54,788 nucleotides of DNA from Bacillota bacterium (GCA_012839115.1 DUNX01000018.1:1-54788); one strand, 5' to 3'; positions 34,579-43,832 are shown, counted from the first letter of the stretch. The notes: a model not told the origin generated them from the letters alone. A program made the numbers and translations.

Positions 34579-35190
34579 TCATTCCGCTAGTGACTCTTTT
34601 TTGTTGATCTTGAGACGCGAGGCGAACCTGGCGTCCAGGCAAAGGATGGTGAATTCGCCTCTGAAGACCACCTTTTCTCTGGTCTTCATAATAACTTCCA
34701 CTTCTTTTCTCCGGCCTTTCACCTTTGTCACCCGGGCTTTGGCCAGTACCCTTTCGCCAGCGCGGACCGGAGCCAGGAATTTAATGCGGCATTCCCGGGT
34801 TAGGGCCAAATCCGCGTCAACAATGGCATTGGCCAGGGAATTTGCCTGGGCAAAAAGGATGTGCCCTCTGACAATCCCGGATTTGCGGATCGCCATCTGT
34901 TCGACGGTATCAAGTAATGAAAGGCCTTCCCGGTTCAGTTCGACTTCGAGGAGGTCACCGGTGATCTCGTGGGCACTGAGCGTCTTGGCCTGGCCGAACA
35001 AAAAACGGGCCACGTCTTTCGTTCTCTCCCGCACCTCGGGGATGCCGGTTTTTCTACGGTCGGCTCTGATCGTATGGATGCTGACGTTACAGAGAGAAGC
35101 CAGTTCTTCGTCGGTAATAAAAGGGTTTCGTTCGATCTCCGCCATTATGCGGGCCTGTCTCCTACGCATATCCAGGGTTTTTTTATCCAT
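34579..35190 (-). CDS. fapR: Fatty acid/phospholipid biosynthesis repressor FapR
   Basis: Malonyl-CoA-responsive repressor of lipid genes. 203 residues: N-terminal helix-turn-helix (NPFITDEELASLCNVSIHTI, RADRRKTGIPEVRERTK), linker, then a hot-dog effector domain with GIVRGHILFAQANSLANAIV and DADLALT. ATG 35190 has GGTGGTGAG upstream; TTG 35205 has AGGAGG 5 nt upstream and is equally possible. Its promoter contains a FapR box, so it is autoregulated. Bacillus has fapR-plsX-fabD-fabG; here only fabH follows. Confidence 0.95.
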   Translation of the reverse strand: MDKKTLDMRRRQARIMAEIERNPFITDEELASLCNVSIHTIRADRRKTGIPEVRERTKDVARFLFGQAKTLSAHEITGDLLEVELNREGLSLLDTVEQMAIRKSGIVRGHILFAQANSLANAIVDADLALTRECRIKFLAPVRAGERVLAKARVTKVKGRRKEVEVIMKTREKVVFRGEFTILCLDARFASRLKINKKESLAE

Positions 35191-35215
35191 GATCTCACCA
35201 CCCAATATTACCTCC

Positions 35216-35261
35216 TAATATTATCTGGTAGTATTATACTTGATATATGGTGAATGGTCAA
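35216..35261 (-). promoter_or_regulatory. fapR promoter with FapR operator
   Basis: Minus strand: TTGACC (35256-35261), 17-bp spacer, TATAAT (35233-35238). Immediately downstream lies an operator (35216-35236) whose central TACCAGATA is identical to the core of the Bacillus FapR box, flanked by AT-rich imperfect arms. The operator covers the start site and abuts the AGGAGG ribosome site. Confidence 0.8.
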
Positions 35262-35280
35262 TCATTTTTTTGATCCGGAA

Positions 35281-35450
35281 AGGAAATTGCTATTTCCCTT
35301 CCCGCCGGTTTCGTTTATAATTAATAATTATAAAGCCCATAATTATGCACGCGCCGCCAACTGTGCGGGGGTGGCAGAACTTCCGGCGCAAAAGGGAAAA
35401 ATATTGGGCGGGCGCGGGCAGAACTCTAAGTAAGGAAGTGGGGATTAACA
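35281..35450 (+). other. purL leader region
   Basis: AT-rich stretch with TATAAT at 35316-35321 but only a poor -35. Then a stem GCGCC/GGCGC (35351-35355, 35385-35389) with an inner GCCA/TGGC pairing, and a partly repeated GGCAGAACTT / GGGCAGAACTC. No purine-riboswitch or PurR site recognised. Confidence 0.35.
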
Positions 35451-38400
35451 GTGAAAAATAACGTCCGCCGGGTTTATGTGGAGAAAAGGCAGGAGTTTGC
35501 CGGTGAGGCCGGCCGGCTTTACCGGGAACTCCGGGATAATTTAGGGTTGACAGGGTTAACGGGGGCCAGAATTCTTATCCGCTATGATATTGAAGGTTTA
35601 CCGGAAACCGCTTACCGGGAGGCAGAAAAGGTTGTCCTGGCCGAACCGGCGGTGGACCGGGTCTATGATGAAGATTATTTTTTACGCGAAATCGCGCGTC
35701 ACGAAAACCGGGTGCTGGCCATCGAATACCAACCGGGCCAGTATGACCAGCGGGCCGATTTTACCGCCCAGTGCCTGCAGGTTTTAACCGGGGGTGAGCG
35801 GCCGGAGGTGGCGGTGGCCAAATTGCTCGTTCTGACCGGGAAGATCAGCGGGGAAGAGCTGGAGAAGGTCAAAAGTTACCTGATTAACCCCTTGGAGTCG
35901 CGGGAAGCCACCCTGGAAAAACCGGCGACCCTGGCAGAAACGTTTCCGGCAGCGGAGGAGGTGGCGGTTGTCACCGGCTTTATCCAGGCCGGCCCGGAGG
36001 ATTTGCAAAGAATCGCAGAGGAAATGGATCTGGCAATGTCCCGGGAGAGCCTGGAGTTTTGCCAGAAGTATTTCCGGGATACCGCGCGTAGAGACCCGAC
36101 GGTTACCGAATTAAGGATTTTGGATACTTACTGGTCGGACCACTGCCGGCACCTGACCTTCTTAACTGGAATCAAAGAGGTGGAATTTGAAAAAGGAGAG
36201 TATACGGAGTTTTTCCGCCGGGTTTTCCAGCGGTTTTTGGAGAACCGCCGGGTTTTCCCGCGTAGCGTTTCTGGCCCGGGCGATACAGGAGAAATCACAT
36301 TAATGGAGCTGGCTACAGCCGTGGGAAAAGAGATGAAGGCGGAAGGGCTTTTGGAGGATTTAGAGGTTTCCGAGGAGATCAACGCCTGTAGTATTAAGGT
36401 TGATGTGACGGTGGACGGGGAGACCCAGGAATGGTTGGTGATGTTTAAAAACGAAACCCATAACCACCCTACGGAGATCGAACCTAATGGCGGCGCCGCC
36501 ACTTGCCTGGGCGGGGCGATCCGGGATCCCCTTTCCGGCCGGGCCTATGTTTACCAGGCGATGCGGGTCACCGGCAGCGGCGATCCGCGGCAGGAGGTGG
36601 AAAAGACCCTCCCGGGCAAACTGCCACAGCGAAAGATTACCACTGGTGCGGCGGCGGGCTACAGTTCTTATGGCAACCAGATCGGGGTGGCTTCCGGGTT
36701 GGTGGCGGAGGTCTATGATGAAGGTTTTGTCGCTAAAAGGATGGAGATGGGAGCGGTAATCGGTGCGGCGCCCCGGGCCAATGTGGTCAGGGAACGGCCG
36801 GTACCGGGGGATGTCGTGATCTTGTTGGGTGGCCGGACCGGCCGTGATGGTTGCGGGGGGGCTACCGGTTCGTCACGGGCGCATACCGAGGAATCCCTTT
36901 ACACCTGCGGGGCTGAGGTGCAAAAGGGAGACCCGCTTTTGGAACGGAGAATCCAGCGGCTCTTCCGCCGGCCGGAGGTGGCCCGGTTGATTAAAAGATG
37001 TAATGACTTCGGGGCCGGCGGGGTTGCGGTGGCCGTGGGGGAATTAGCGGATGGGTTGGAGATTAATCTGGACGCTGTGCCCAAGAAATATGAGGGTCTG
37101 AACGGTACGGAACTGGCTATCGCCGAGTCGCAGGAGCGCATGGCAGTGGTGGTGGCGAAAGACCAGGCGGAAGCTTTTATCCGGGCGGCCCGGGAGGAGA
37201 ACCTGGAGGCCACGGTGATCGCTGAGGTGACCGCCGGCCGGAAAATGCGGATGGTCTGGCGGGAAAAGACCATTGTCAACTTGGACCGGGACTTTTTGGA
37301 CAGCGGCGGGGTACGCCCCACCACCCGGGTGATGGTTAAGGCCCCGCAGCCGGAGAGTTACTTCCGGCAACTTCCACCAGAAGTGACCAGCGCCGGTGAC
37401 CTGGCCGGCGCCTGGCTCCGTAATTTGCAGCGTCTTGATGTTTGCAGCCGCCGGGGGTTGGTGGAGATCTTTGATAGTACCATTGGGGCGGGAACGATCC
37501 TGATGCCATTGGGCGGGAGTCGCCAGTTGACCCCGGCGGAGAGCATGGCGGCGAAGATCCCGGTTTTGGCAGGAGAAACCACCACCGCCACGCTGATGAG
37601 TTATGGGTACAACCCGGCCATCGGGAGATGGAGCCCGTTTCATGGCGCCCTTTACGCCATTGTCGAAGCAGTGGCACGGATCGCGGCCTCCGGCGGCGAT
37701 TACCGGCGGATCCGCCTCACCCTGCAGGAGTATTTCGAACGGCTGGGAGAAGACCCGGTAAGATGGGGGAAACCCTTTGCCGCTCTTTTGGGAGCGTATT
37801 ATATCCAGAGGGAACTGGGGATCCCGGCGGTCGGGGGAAAGGACAGCATGTCCGGGAGTTTTCAGGATCTTGATGTCCCGCCGACGGTGGTGGCGGTAGC
37901 CGTCTGCCCGGCGGACGCCCGGCGGATCCTCTCCCCGGAATTCAAGGCCGCCGGCAGCCACATCGTCTTCCTCCCGCTCCGCCGGGAGGAAGGGGAGATA
38001 CCGGATTTCCGGCAGATGGCCGCGAACTACGGGCGCCTCTACGAACTGGCCGGTGAAGGCAAGGTTGCTGCGGCGCAGACGGTCCGCGAGGGCGGACTGG
38101 CTGCGGCAGTCAGTAAAATGGCTTTCGGCAACATGATCGGGCTGGCTTTTGCGGAAGAAGCCGGCATTGAACAGTTTTTTGCCCCTGCCTACGGCTCTCT
38201 GGTCCTGGAGATCCCCGCCGGGGAGAACCCAGCAGCCCTCCTGGGGGGATTGGAGTATAAAGAGTTGGGAGCGACCATCGCCGAACCGGTGATCAGGGTA
38301 AACGGGGTGGAGATCCCCCTGGCGGCGGCGGCAGAGAAGTGGGAGGAGCCGCTGGCCGGGGTCTTCCCGCCCTCCGGAACCGGCAAAACCGGCTCACCGG

Positions 38401-39260
38401 CATTGACCCAGCCGGCTCCGGCCGGTGGCGGGGGGCGGGCCAAGGTCATGGTCCGCCTCGCAAAACCGCGGGTTTTGATCCCGGTTTTTCCCGGGACCAA
38501 CGGGGAATATGATACCATCGCCGCTTTCCGGAGCGCCGGCGGTCTTGTCGAGACCCTGGTTATCAAGGATCTTTCTCCCCGGGAAATCGGCGAGAGCCTT
38601 CGCGAGTTGACGAAGATGATTGGGCAGGCGCAGATCCTGGTTTTACCCGGCGGTTTCAGTGCCGGGGACGGGACGGCCGGTTCCGCCGAATTCATGGCGG
38701 CATTTTTCCGGAATCCCATGGTCAAGGAGGCCTTGACCGGGTTTCTGCAAAAAGGGGACGGCCTTGTTCTGGGGATCGGCACCGGTTTTCAAGCCCTGCT
38801 CAAACTGGGACTCCTCCCGTATGGTGAGATCCGGGAAGCCGGTGAGGATTCGCCTGCGCTGGCTGTTAACGCTTCCGGGCGCCATGTTTCACGCTTTGTC
38901 CGGGTAAAAGTCGTTGCCAACCATTCGCCCTGGCTGCGCCGGACAAACCCGGGGGAGGTTTATTCCCTTCCCGTCTCCCACAGTGAGGGACGGTTCATCG
39001 CCCGCCCGGCCGACCTGGAGCGGTTCTTTAAAAACGCCCAAATTGTCACGGTCTATGTGGATCTTGAGGGAGTTCCCACCCTGGACCCGCCATACAACCC
39101 CAATGGTTCGGCCGGGGCGGTGGAAGGGCTGACCAGCCCCGACGGGCGGATTTTTGGCCGGATGGCCCATGCGGAACGGGTCGGGCCTTATGTGGCCAAG
39201 AATATCCCCGGAGAAAAAGACGGGCAAATCTTTGCTACCGGTGTCGAGTATTTCTTCTAA
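35451..39260 (+). CDS. purL: Phosphoribosylformylglycinamidine synthase, fused form, glutaminase nucleophile missing
   Basis: ATP-dependent amidation of FGAR in purine synthesis. 1269 residues, the long clostridial-type fusion of synthetase and glutaminase. Synthetase motifs: TYWSDHCRH, FKNETHNHPTEIEPNGGAATCLGG, FGAGGVAVAV, GGKDSMSG. The C-terminal class I glutaminase starts near 1005 (RVLIPVFPGTNGEYDT, LPGGFSAGDG); catalytic His (SHSEGRF) and the AHAER pair are present, but the nucleophile elbow reads GIGTGFQAL with Gly1110-Thr1111 where the family has Cys-Asn (GICNGFQ). The domain therefore should not hydrolyse glutamine. GTG 35451 has AAGGAAGTGGGG upstream. Isolated from other pur genes. 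Confidence 0.93.
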   Translation: MKNNVRRVYVEKRQEFAGEAGRLYRELRDNLGLTGLTGARILIRYDIEGLPETAYREAEKVVLAEPAVDRVYDEDYFLREIARHENRVLAIEYQPGQYDQRADFTAQCLQVLTGGERPEVAVAKLLVLTGKISGEELEKVKSYLINPLESREATLEKPATLAETFPAAEEVAVVTGFIQAGPEDLQRIAEEMDLAMSRESLEFCQKYFRDTARRDPTVTELRILDTYWSDHCRHLTFLTGIKEVEFEKGEYTEFFRRVFQRFLENRRVFPRSVSGPGDTGEITLMELATAVGKEMKAEGLLEDLEVSEEINACSIKVDVTVDGETQEWLVMFKNETHNHPTEIEPNGGAATCLGGAIRDPLSGRAYVYQAMRVTGSGDPRQEVEKTLPGKLPQRKITTGAAAGYSSYGNQIGVASGLVAEVYDEGFVAKRMEMGAVIGAAPRANVVRERPVPGDVVILLGGRTGRDGCGGATGSSRAHTEESLYTCGAEVQKGDPLLERRIQRLFRRPEVARLIKRCNDFGAGGVAVAVGELADGLEINLDAVPKKYEGLNGTELAIAESQERMAVVVAKDQAEAFIRAAREENLEATVIAEVTAGRKMRMVWREKTIVNLDRDFLDSGGVRPTTRVMVKAPQPESYFRQLPPEVTSAGDLAGAWLRNLQRLDVCSRRGLVEIFDSTIGAGTILMPLGGSRQLTPAESMAAKIPVLAGETTTATLMSYGYNPAIGRWSPFHGALYAIVEAVARIAASGGDYRRIRLTLQEYFERLGEDPVRWGKPFAALLGAYYIQRELGIPAVGGKDSMSGSFQDLDVPPTVVAVAVCPADARRILSPEFKAAGSHIVFLPLRREEGEIPDFRQMAANYGRLYELAGEGKVAAAQTVREGGLAAAVSKMAFGNMIGLAFAEEAGIEQFFAPAYGSLVLEIPAGENPAALLGGLEYKELGATIAEPVIRVNGVEIPLAAAAEKWEEPLAGVFPPSGTGKTGSPALTQPAPAGGGGRAKVMVRLAKPRVLIPVFPGTNGEYDTIAAFRSAGGLVETLVIKDLSPREIGESLRELTKMIGQAQILVLPGGFSAGDGTAGSAEFMAAFFRNPMVKEALTGFLQKGDGLVLGIGTGFQALLKLGLLPYGEIREAGEDSPALAVNASGRHVSRFVRVKVVANHSPWLRRTNPGEVYSLPVSHSEGRFIARPADLERFFKNAQIVTVYVDLEGVPTLDPPYNPNGSAGAVEGLTSPDGRIFGRMAHAERVGPYVAKNIPGEKDGQIFATGVEYFF

Positions 39261-39310
39261 ACAGACTGAACCGGTGCTTCAGGTATTGGTTTGAGTTTAC
39301 CATCTAAGCA

Positions 39311-39412
39311 ATGGCGGCTTCGATACCTATGACGGCAGATTCGATACGATGATGGTAGCTGCCATGTCTATGATGGTAACTTCGATACCTATGCCAGCAG
39401 TTTTACCCCATG
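39311..39412 (+). repeat. Five imperfect 19-21-bp tandem repeats
   Basis: Units begin at 39311, 39332, 39352, 39373 and 39394 and follow ATGG(C/T)(G/A)GCTTCGATACC then TATG. Units 1 and 4 differ at few positions; 3 and 5 are diverged. Located between purL and the terminator/promoter of the next gene; no coding value seen. Confidence 0.7.
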
Positions 39413-39413
39413 A

Positions 39414-39447
39414 GACCGGGGCGTGTCTATGGCTTGCCGGGTCTTTT
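39414..39447 (+). terminator. Imperfect intrinsic terminator
   Basis: GACCGG (39414-39419) pairs with CCGGGTC (39437-39443) with one bulge, followed by TTTT. The right arm overlaps the -35 box of the next promoter. Confidence 0.5.
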
Positions 39448-39462
39448 GTGATATGCTAGAAT
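39434..39462 (+). promoter_or_regulatory. Promoter of the dehydrogenase gene
   Basis: TTGCCG (39434-39439), 17-bp spacer, TAGAAT (39457-39462), 45 bp before the start codon. Confidence 0.65.
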
Positions 39463-39507
39463 AACGGTTATGGAAGCAAATATATTTTACGGATAGGGAG
39501 GAGAAAA

Positions 39508-40563
39508 ATGGCAAGGTACGATATGGCGGTCTTACCTGGAGATGGAACAGGGCCGGAAGTGGTGGCCGAAGGGGTTAAGGTCTTAAAAGCCGCAGCTGGG
39601 AAATTCGGCATAGAGCTCAATTTGGAATACTTTGATATCGGCGGGGACCGTTACTTAAAAACCGGCGAGGTCCTTTCTGACAGCGAGGTTGAACGTTTAA
39701 AAGAAAAAGACGCGATTTATCTGGGGGCAATCGGCCACCCGGAGGTAAAACCGGGGATTCTGGAAAAAGGGATCCTCTTGCGCCTCCGCTTTGAACTGGA
39801 CCAATATATTAATCTGCGTCCGGTGAAGCTCTACCCGGGGGTAGATACACCGTTAAAGGATAAGGGCCCGGAAGATATTGATTTTGTCGTTGTCCGGGAG
39901 AATACCGAAGGGTTATATACTGGCAGCGGCGGGTTTCTAAAGAAGGGGACCCCCGACGAGACCGCAATCCAGGTGTCGATTAACACCCGGAAAGGGGTGG
40001 AGCGCTGCGTGCGTTTTGCCTTTGAATACTGCCGGAAGCGGAATAAAAAGAAACGCCTCACCCTTTGCGGGAAAACCAATGTCCTTACTTATGCCTTTGA
40101 TCTCTGGGAACGCACCTTTTACGAGGTGGCGAAGGAGTATCCGGATATCACCACTGATTATGCGCATGTGGACGCTACCTGTATGTGGATGGTGAAAAAC
40201 CCGGAGTATTTTGATGTTATTGTCACCGATAACATGTTTGGCGATATCATAACCGACTTGGGAGCGGTCCTCCAAGGCGGGATGGGAATTGCCGCCGGTG
40301 CGAATATCAACCCGGAAGGGGTCTCGATGTTCGAGCCGATTGGCGGTTCCGCCCCCAAGTACACCGGGAAGAATATGATTAATCCGCTCGCCGCGATTGC
40401 CGCCGGCCAGATGCTGCTGGAGCAATTAGGGGAAGACCAGGCGGCTGCTGCGGTGGAAGGCGCCATCATGAAGGCGGTGGCCAATGACTTGAAGTCGCTT
40501 TCCGCCGGAAAAATGGGTTATACCACCACTGAGGTGGGGGATCTGGTCGCCGGTTATATCTAA
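39508..40563 (+). CDS. Isocitrate/isopropylmalate-family NAD-dependent dehydrogenase
   Basis: 351 residues, beta-decarboxylating dehydrogenase family. AVLPGDGTGPEVVAEG, LLRLRFELDQYINLRPVKLYPG, RENTEGLYTGSGG, the catalytic Lys/Asp region TDNMFGDIITDLGAVLQGG, and EPIGGSAPKYTGKNMINP, an NAD-type adenine loop. The substrate loop (GHPEVKPGILEKGILL) differs from standard LeuB, and no leuA/C/D genes are linked, so isopropylmalate, isocitrate, malate or tartrate remain possible. ATG 39508 follows AGGGAGGAG. It has its own promoter. Confidence 0.85.
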   Translation: MARYDMAVLPGDGTGPEVVAEGVKVLKAAAGKFGIELNLEYFDIGGDRYLKTGEVLSDSEVERLKEKDAIYLGAIGHPEVKPGILEKGILLRLRFELDQYINLRPVKLYPGVDTPLKDKGPEDIDFVVVRENTEGLYTGSGGFLKKGTPDETAIQVSINTRKGVERCVRFAFEYCRKRNKKKRLTLCGKTNVLTYAFDLWERTFYEVAKEYPDITTDYAHVDATCMWMVKNPEYFDVIVTDNMFGDIITDLGAVLQGGMGIAAGANINPEGVSMFEPIGGSAPKYTGKNMINPLAAIAAGQMLLEQLGEDQAAAAVEGAIMKAVANDLKSLSAGKMGYTTTEVGDLVAGYI

Positions 40564-40692
40564 GGCATGTTAGACATGCCTGGGCATGCCTGCGAAGGGA
40601 CGGGGATTGCCAGCCTTTTTGCTCGTGATTGCAAGGCTGCAAGCACCTCTACCATTCATACCGTGGGGTAGGGACTGCCGGAGGGTGAAGGA

Positions 40693-41802
40693 ATGGGTGT
40701 TTCGGGAAAAGAAAGAGAAGGCCGGTTGCGGAGGTTCCGGGAGTTGCTGGCTGAAGAGGAATTGGACGGGTTTATTGTTACTTCCCCGGAGAATCGCCGC
40801 TATCTGAGTGGTTTCACCGGGAGTTCCGGTGTTCTTCTGGTCGCGTTGGAATGGGCGGTCCTTTTGACCGATTTCCGCTACTTGGAGCAGGCGGCCACAG
40901 AGACGGCAGGGACCGGTATTGACCTGCAGAAACAGGCAAAGAAGATCTGGGAGAGTGTTGCCAAGCTTTTGCGAGCCCGCACCGGTCCCTTGGCCCGCTG
41001 GGGCTTTGAATCCGACCATCTGGTAGAGGGGGATTACCGGTTTTTAGCCGGGCAGGTGGGGCCTGACCGGCTGGCGCCTAAGGAAGGGTTCCCCGGCCGT
41101 TTGCGGATGGTGAAATCACCGGCGGAGATTGGGTTGATCGCAAAGGCAACGGCCATCACCGACCGGGCTTGGGAACGTTTATTGCCCGAGATTAAGCCCG
41201 GCCGCCGCGAGGAAGAGCTTGCCGCCCTCTTCGAGTTCTTCCAGAGAGAAGAGGGGGCTTCCGCCGCTTCCTTCCCGACATTGGTGGCCTCCGGGCCGCG
41301 CAGCGCCATGCCGCACGGGGCGGCCGGCAGCCGGCCTTTGTGTCCTGGCGATCTGGTGGTGGTGGACGGCGGTGCGGTTTATGCGGGGTATTGTAGCGAT
41401 TTTACCCGCACGGTGGTAGTGGGGGAAGAACCCGGCGCAGAACAGAAGAGGATTTATCGGCTGGTCCTGGAGGCGCAGGAACGGGCGCTGGCCGGGCTTA
41501 AGCCGGGGATGACCGCGGCGGAGGCGGATGCTTTGGCCAGAGAGGTTCTGGAAAAAGCCGGTTATGGTCCGAATTTCGGCCACGGGCTCGGTCACGGCCT
41601 GGGTTTGGCGATCCATGAAGCGCCCCGTTTATCACCGGGCCGGGAGACGGTATTGGAACCCGGGATGGTCGTCACGGTTGAACCCGGAATTTACCTGCCG
41701 GATTGGGGAGGGGTCAGGATTGAGGATGTGGTGGTCATCACCGAAGAAGGCTGCCGGGTTTTGACCCGTAGCCCAAAAACCCCGTTTCCGGTTACCCCTT
41801 GA
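40693..41802 (+). CDS. pepQ: Xaa-Pro peptidase (M24B)
   Basis: Cleaves X-Pro bonds. 369 residues: creatinase-like N-domain ([20 protein letters not shown]), then a pita-bread domain with metal ligands in [20 protein letters not shown] (two Asp), [15 protein letters not shown] (His), VEPGIY (Glu) and VRIEDVVV (Glu). ATG 40693 follows GAGGGTGAAGG. Upstream spacer has GGCATG/CATGCC arms. In Bacillus the orthologue also lies between aroQ and efp. Confidence 0.94.
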   Translation: MGVSGKEREGRLRRFRELLAEEELDGFIVTSPENRRYLSGFTGSSGVLLVALEWAVLLTDFRYLEQAATETAGTGIDLQKQAKKIWESVAKLLRARTGPLARWGFESDHLVEGDYRFLAGQVGPDRLAPKEGFPGRLRMVKSPAEIGLIAKATAITDRAWERLLPEIKPGRREEELAALFEFFQREEGASAASFPTLVASGPRSAMPHGAAGSRPLCPGDLVVVDGGAVYAGYCSDFTRTVVVGEEPGAEQKRIYRLVLEAQERALAGLKPGMTAAEADALAREVLEKAGYGPNFGHGLGHGLGLAIHEAPRLSPGRETVLEPGMVVTVEPGIYLPDWGGVRIEDVVVITEEGCRVLTRSPKTPFPVTP

Positions 41803-41903
41803 TACGCTCCCTTGTCCTTGGTACACGCCATGTTATCTTTTGCGGCGGCAGACCGTGCCAGGTTTACGTTTCTATATACGTTTCTCTGAAGGAGTTTGCG
41901 AAG

Positions 41904-42980
41904 ATGTCCTATGGTCTGGAGAGGTTCTGGGAGATCAACCAGGAGTGCCTGGATCTGCGCGGGAAGATCCCGCGAGTACCGGTGCGTCTCCACTTCGACG
42001 GGGACTGGATCTGCGATCTTTTGAAACTTGATCCGGTCCGGTATTACACGGACTTCACCTACCAGCAGGAGAGCAGGTTGCGGTGCAACGTGATTACCAG
42101 GAAAGAACTGGGGTATACCCTTTACCCTGCGGTAGACTTCGGGGTCATCATGGATGCTTCCGTCTACGGGGGAGAAGTAAATTACCATAAAAAAGCCGCC
42201 CCCACTTTGGAGCCGGTGATCACCGAACCGGGGCAAATTAAGGATTTCGTTGCCCGGATGGCGAAGAAGGAACCTCTCGCCGGGGGGTTGGTCCCGAAGT
42301 ATCTGGAATGGCGGGAGAAGATCAAATCAAAATATGGGATAGCACTCCCCGCCGGGGAGGGGATGAAAGGCTGCGCTGCAGTACTAGGCCAATTATGCGG
42401 GGTGACTAACCTTCTGACCTGGCTCCATACCAACCCGGAAGAGATCCGTGCCCTGGTTGAATGCTGGTTTGACACATCTGTCAGGTACCTCCGGGGACTG
42501 CGGGAGGCCACGGGGGTTAAAAGCGGAGGGCTTTCCCTGGCCAGCGACCTGACAGGACTGCTCTCCCCCCAACTTTACCGGGGGTTTTTTTTCGAGGCGG
42601 AAAAGACCCTTTTTACCCTCTTCGCTCCGGGAGAGAAAGACCGCCGCTATTACCACGCGGACTATCATATGAGTCACCATTTCGATTCCTTGCGGGAGTT
42701 GGGGGTGAATCAGGTCAATATTGACCCATACATAATGGCCGCCCAGATCCTGGAGAGCCTGCCCGCAGTGGTTGTCCACGGGCAGGTTCCCCCGGCAACA
42801 GTCCTTTTGCATGGTTCGCCGGCAGAAGTCGAGGCCTGCGTGCGGCGGGATATTTCCCAGGCCGGACCGGGTAAACGGCTAATCCTGACCACCGTCGGCG
42901 GGGTTAACCCCGGGACGTCCTTTGCGAATTTACGGGCGCTTTGTTTTGCGGTTGAGAAATACGGTTATATTTATGGGTAA
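41904..42980 (+). CDS. Uroporphyrinogen decarboxylase-superfamily protein
   Basis: 358 residues, distant URO-D/corrinoid-methyltransferase fold: GLERFWEINQECLDLRGKIPRVPVRLHFDGDW at the start (split motif), YHADYHMSHHFDSLRELGVNQ and ILTTVGGVNPGTSFANLRALC at the end, the usual closing segment of the fold. No corrinoid-binding protein or heme gene is nearby, so the substrate is unknown; methyl transfer is as likely as decarboxylation. ATG 41904 follows AAGGAG by 9 nt; the open frame reaches back to 41799. Confidence 0.75.
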   Translation: MSYGLERFWEINQECLDLRGKIPRVPVRLHFDGDWICDLLKLDPVRYYTDFTYQQESRLRCNVITRKELGYTLYPAVDFGVIMDASVYGGEVNYHKKAAPTLEPVITEPGQIKDFVARMAKKEPLAGGLVPKYLEWREKIKSKYGIALPAGEGMKGCAAVLGQLCGVTNLLTWLHTNPEEIRALVECWFDTSVRYLRGLREATGVKSGGLSLASDLTGLLSPQLYRGFFFEAEKTLFTLFAPGEKDRRYYHADYHMSHHFDSLRELGVNQVNIDPYIMAAQILESLPAVVVHGQVPPATVLLHGSPAEVEACVRRDISQAGPGKRLILTTVGGVNPGTSFANLRALCFAVEKYGYIYG

Positions 42981-43021
42981 TAAGAGCCCGGCGCTCCGGA
43001 TCCGCCGGCAATAGGAAACCC

Positions 43022-43051
43022 TCGACACTCCCGGCTGGATTGTGGTAGAAT
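43022..43051 (+). promoter_or_regulatory. efp promoter
   Basis: TCGACA (43022-43027), 18-bp spacer, TAGAAT (43046-43051). A small stem AGCGT/ACGCT (43061-43074) follows in the leader. Confidence 0.6.
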
Positions 43052-43096
43052 AATCAAGAAAGCGTATTTACGCTAAGACGTGGAGGAGGTTATGCC

Positions 43097-43660
43097 ATGA
43101 TTTCTGTTAATGATTTCCGGACAGGCCTGACCATCGAGTTGGACGGTGAACTTTATACGGTGGTGGATTTTCTTCACGTTAAGCCCGGAAAAGGATCGGC
43201 CTTTGTCCGGAGCAAGCTGAAGAATATCCGCACCGGTTATGTGGTGGAAAAAACATTCAACGCCGGGGAAAAGGTGAGCTTGGCCCGGATTGATACCAGA
43301 GGGATGCAGTATCTCTATAAAAGCGATACCGATTATGTCTTCATGGATATGGAGAACTATGAGCAGTTGACCCTGAATGAAGAGCTTCTGGGCGACGGGA
43401 TCAAATACCTCAAAGAGAATATGGAAGTGTTGGTCCAGATCTATGAGGGAAAACCGATTGGTGTGACCCTTCCCAATACCGTCGAGCTTGAAGTGGTGGA
43501 GACTGCACCGGGATTTAAGGGCGATACCGCCACCGGCGGCAATAAACCTGCGAAATTGGAGACGGGAACTACCGTTACCGTCCCGCTCTTTATTAACGAG
43601 GGTGATATTATTCAAGTTGATACCCGGACCGGCGAGTACTTACGGAGAAGCAGCAAGTAG
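43097..43660 (+). CDS. efp: Elongation factor P
   Basis: Rescues ribosomes at polyproline stretches. 187 residues, three beta-barrel domains; the tip loop [11 protein letters not shown] carries Lys32, the residue modified in many bacteria. Further family segments: [52 protein letters not shown] 43097 follows GGAGGAGG. No epmA/B-type modification gene is in the window. Confidence 0.97.
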   Translation: MISVNDFRTGLTIELDGELYTVVDFLHVKPGKGSAFVRSKLKNIRTGYVVEKTFNAGEKVSLARIDTRGMQYLYKSDTDYVFMDMENYEQLTLNEELLGDGIKYLKENMEVLVQIYEGKPIGVTLPNTVELEVVETAPGFKGDTATGGNKPAKLETGTTVTVPLFINEGDIIQVDTRTGEYLRRSSK

Positions 43661-43682
43661 AGCAGGGCGCGGCAAAATTTTC

Positions 43683-43832
43683 TTTGCGAACGGTATAACC
43701 GGGGCGGGCGCGTGCGTGTAAAACCGTTGTTTTCCGGGTACGATAAAAGAGGATTTGCGAATAAGGAAGATAATTTGCGAATCCGGAAAGCCTTTGCTGA
43801 TAATACCCGGGTATTTTCGAATAAAAGAGCAG
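43683..43832 (+). repeat. About 20-bp degenerate repeats downstream of efp
   Basis: ATTTGCGAAT at 43753-43762 and 43773-43782, CTTTGCTGAT at 43792-43801 and ATTTTCGAAT at 43813-43822 keep a 20-bp phase; TTTGCGAA also occurs at 43683. The array lies in a spacer with an alternating GGGCGCGTGCGTG (43706-43718). The frame of the next gene stays open across it, but the repeats argue that this part is not coding. Confidence 0.55.

Noticed and set aside
35293-35321. A promoter for purL based on TATAAT at 35316
   Set aside because: The -35 at proper distance is only TTTCCC; evidence too weak to list as a promoter.
37044-37961. Minus-strand frame of 305 codons opposite purL
   Set aside because: Shadow of purL; no start signal or family resemblance.
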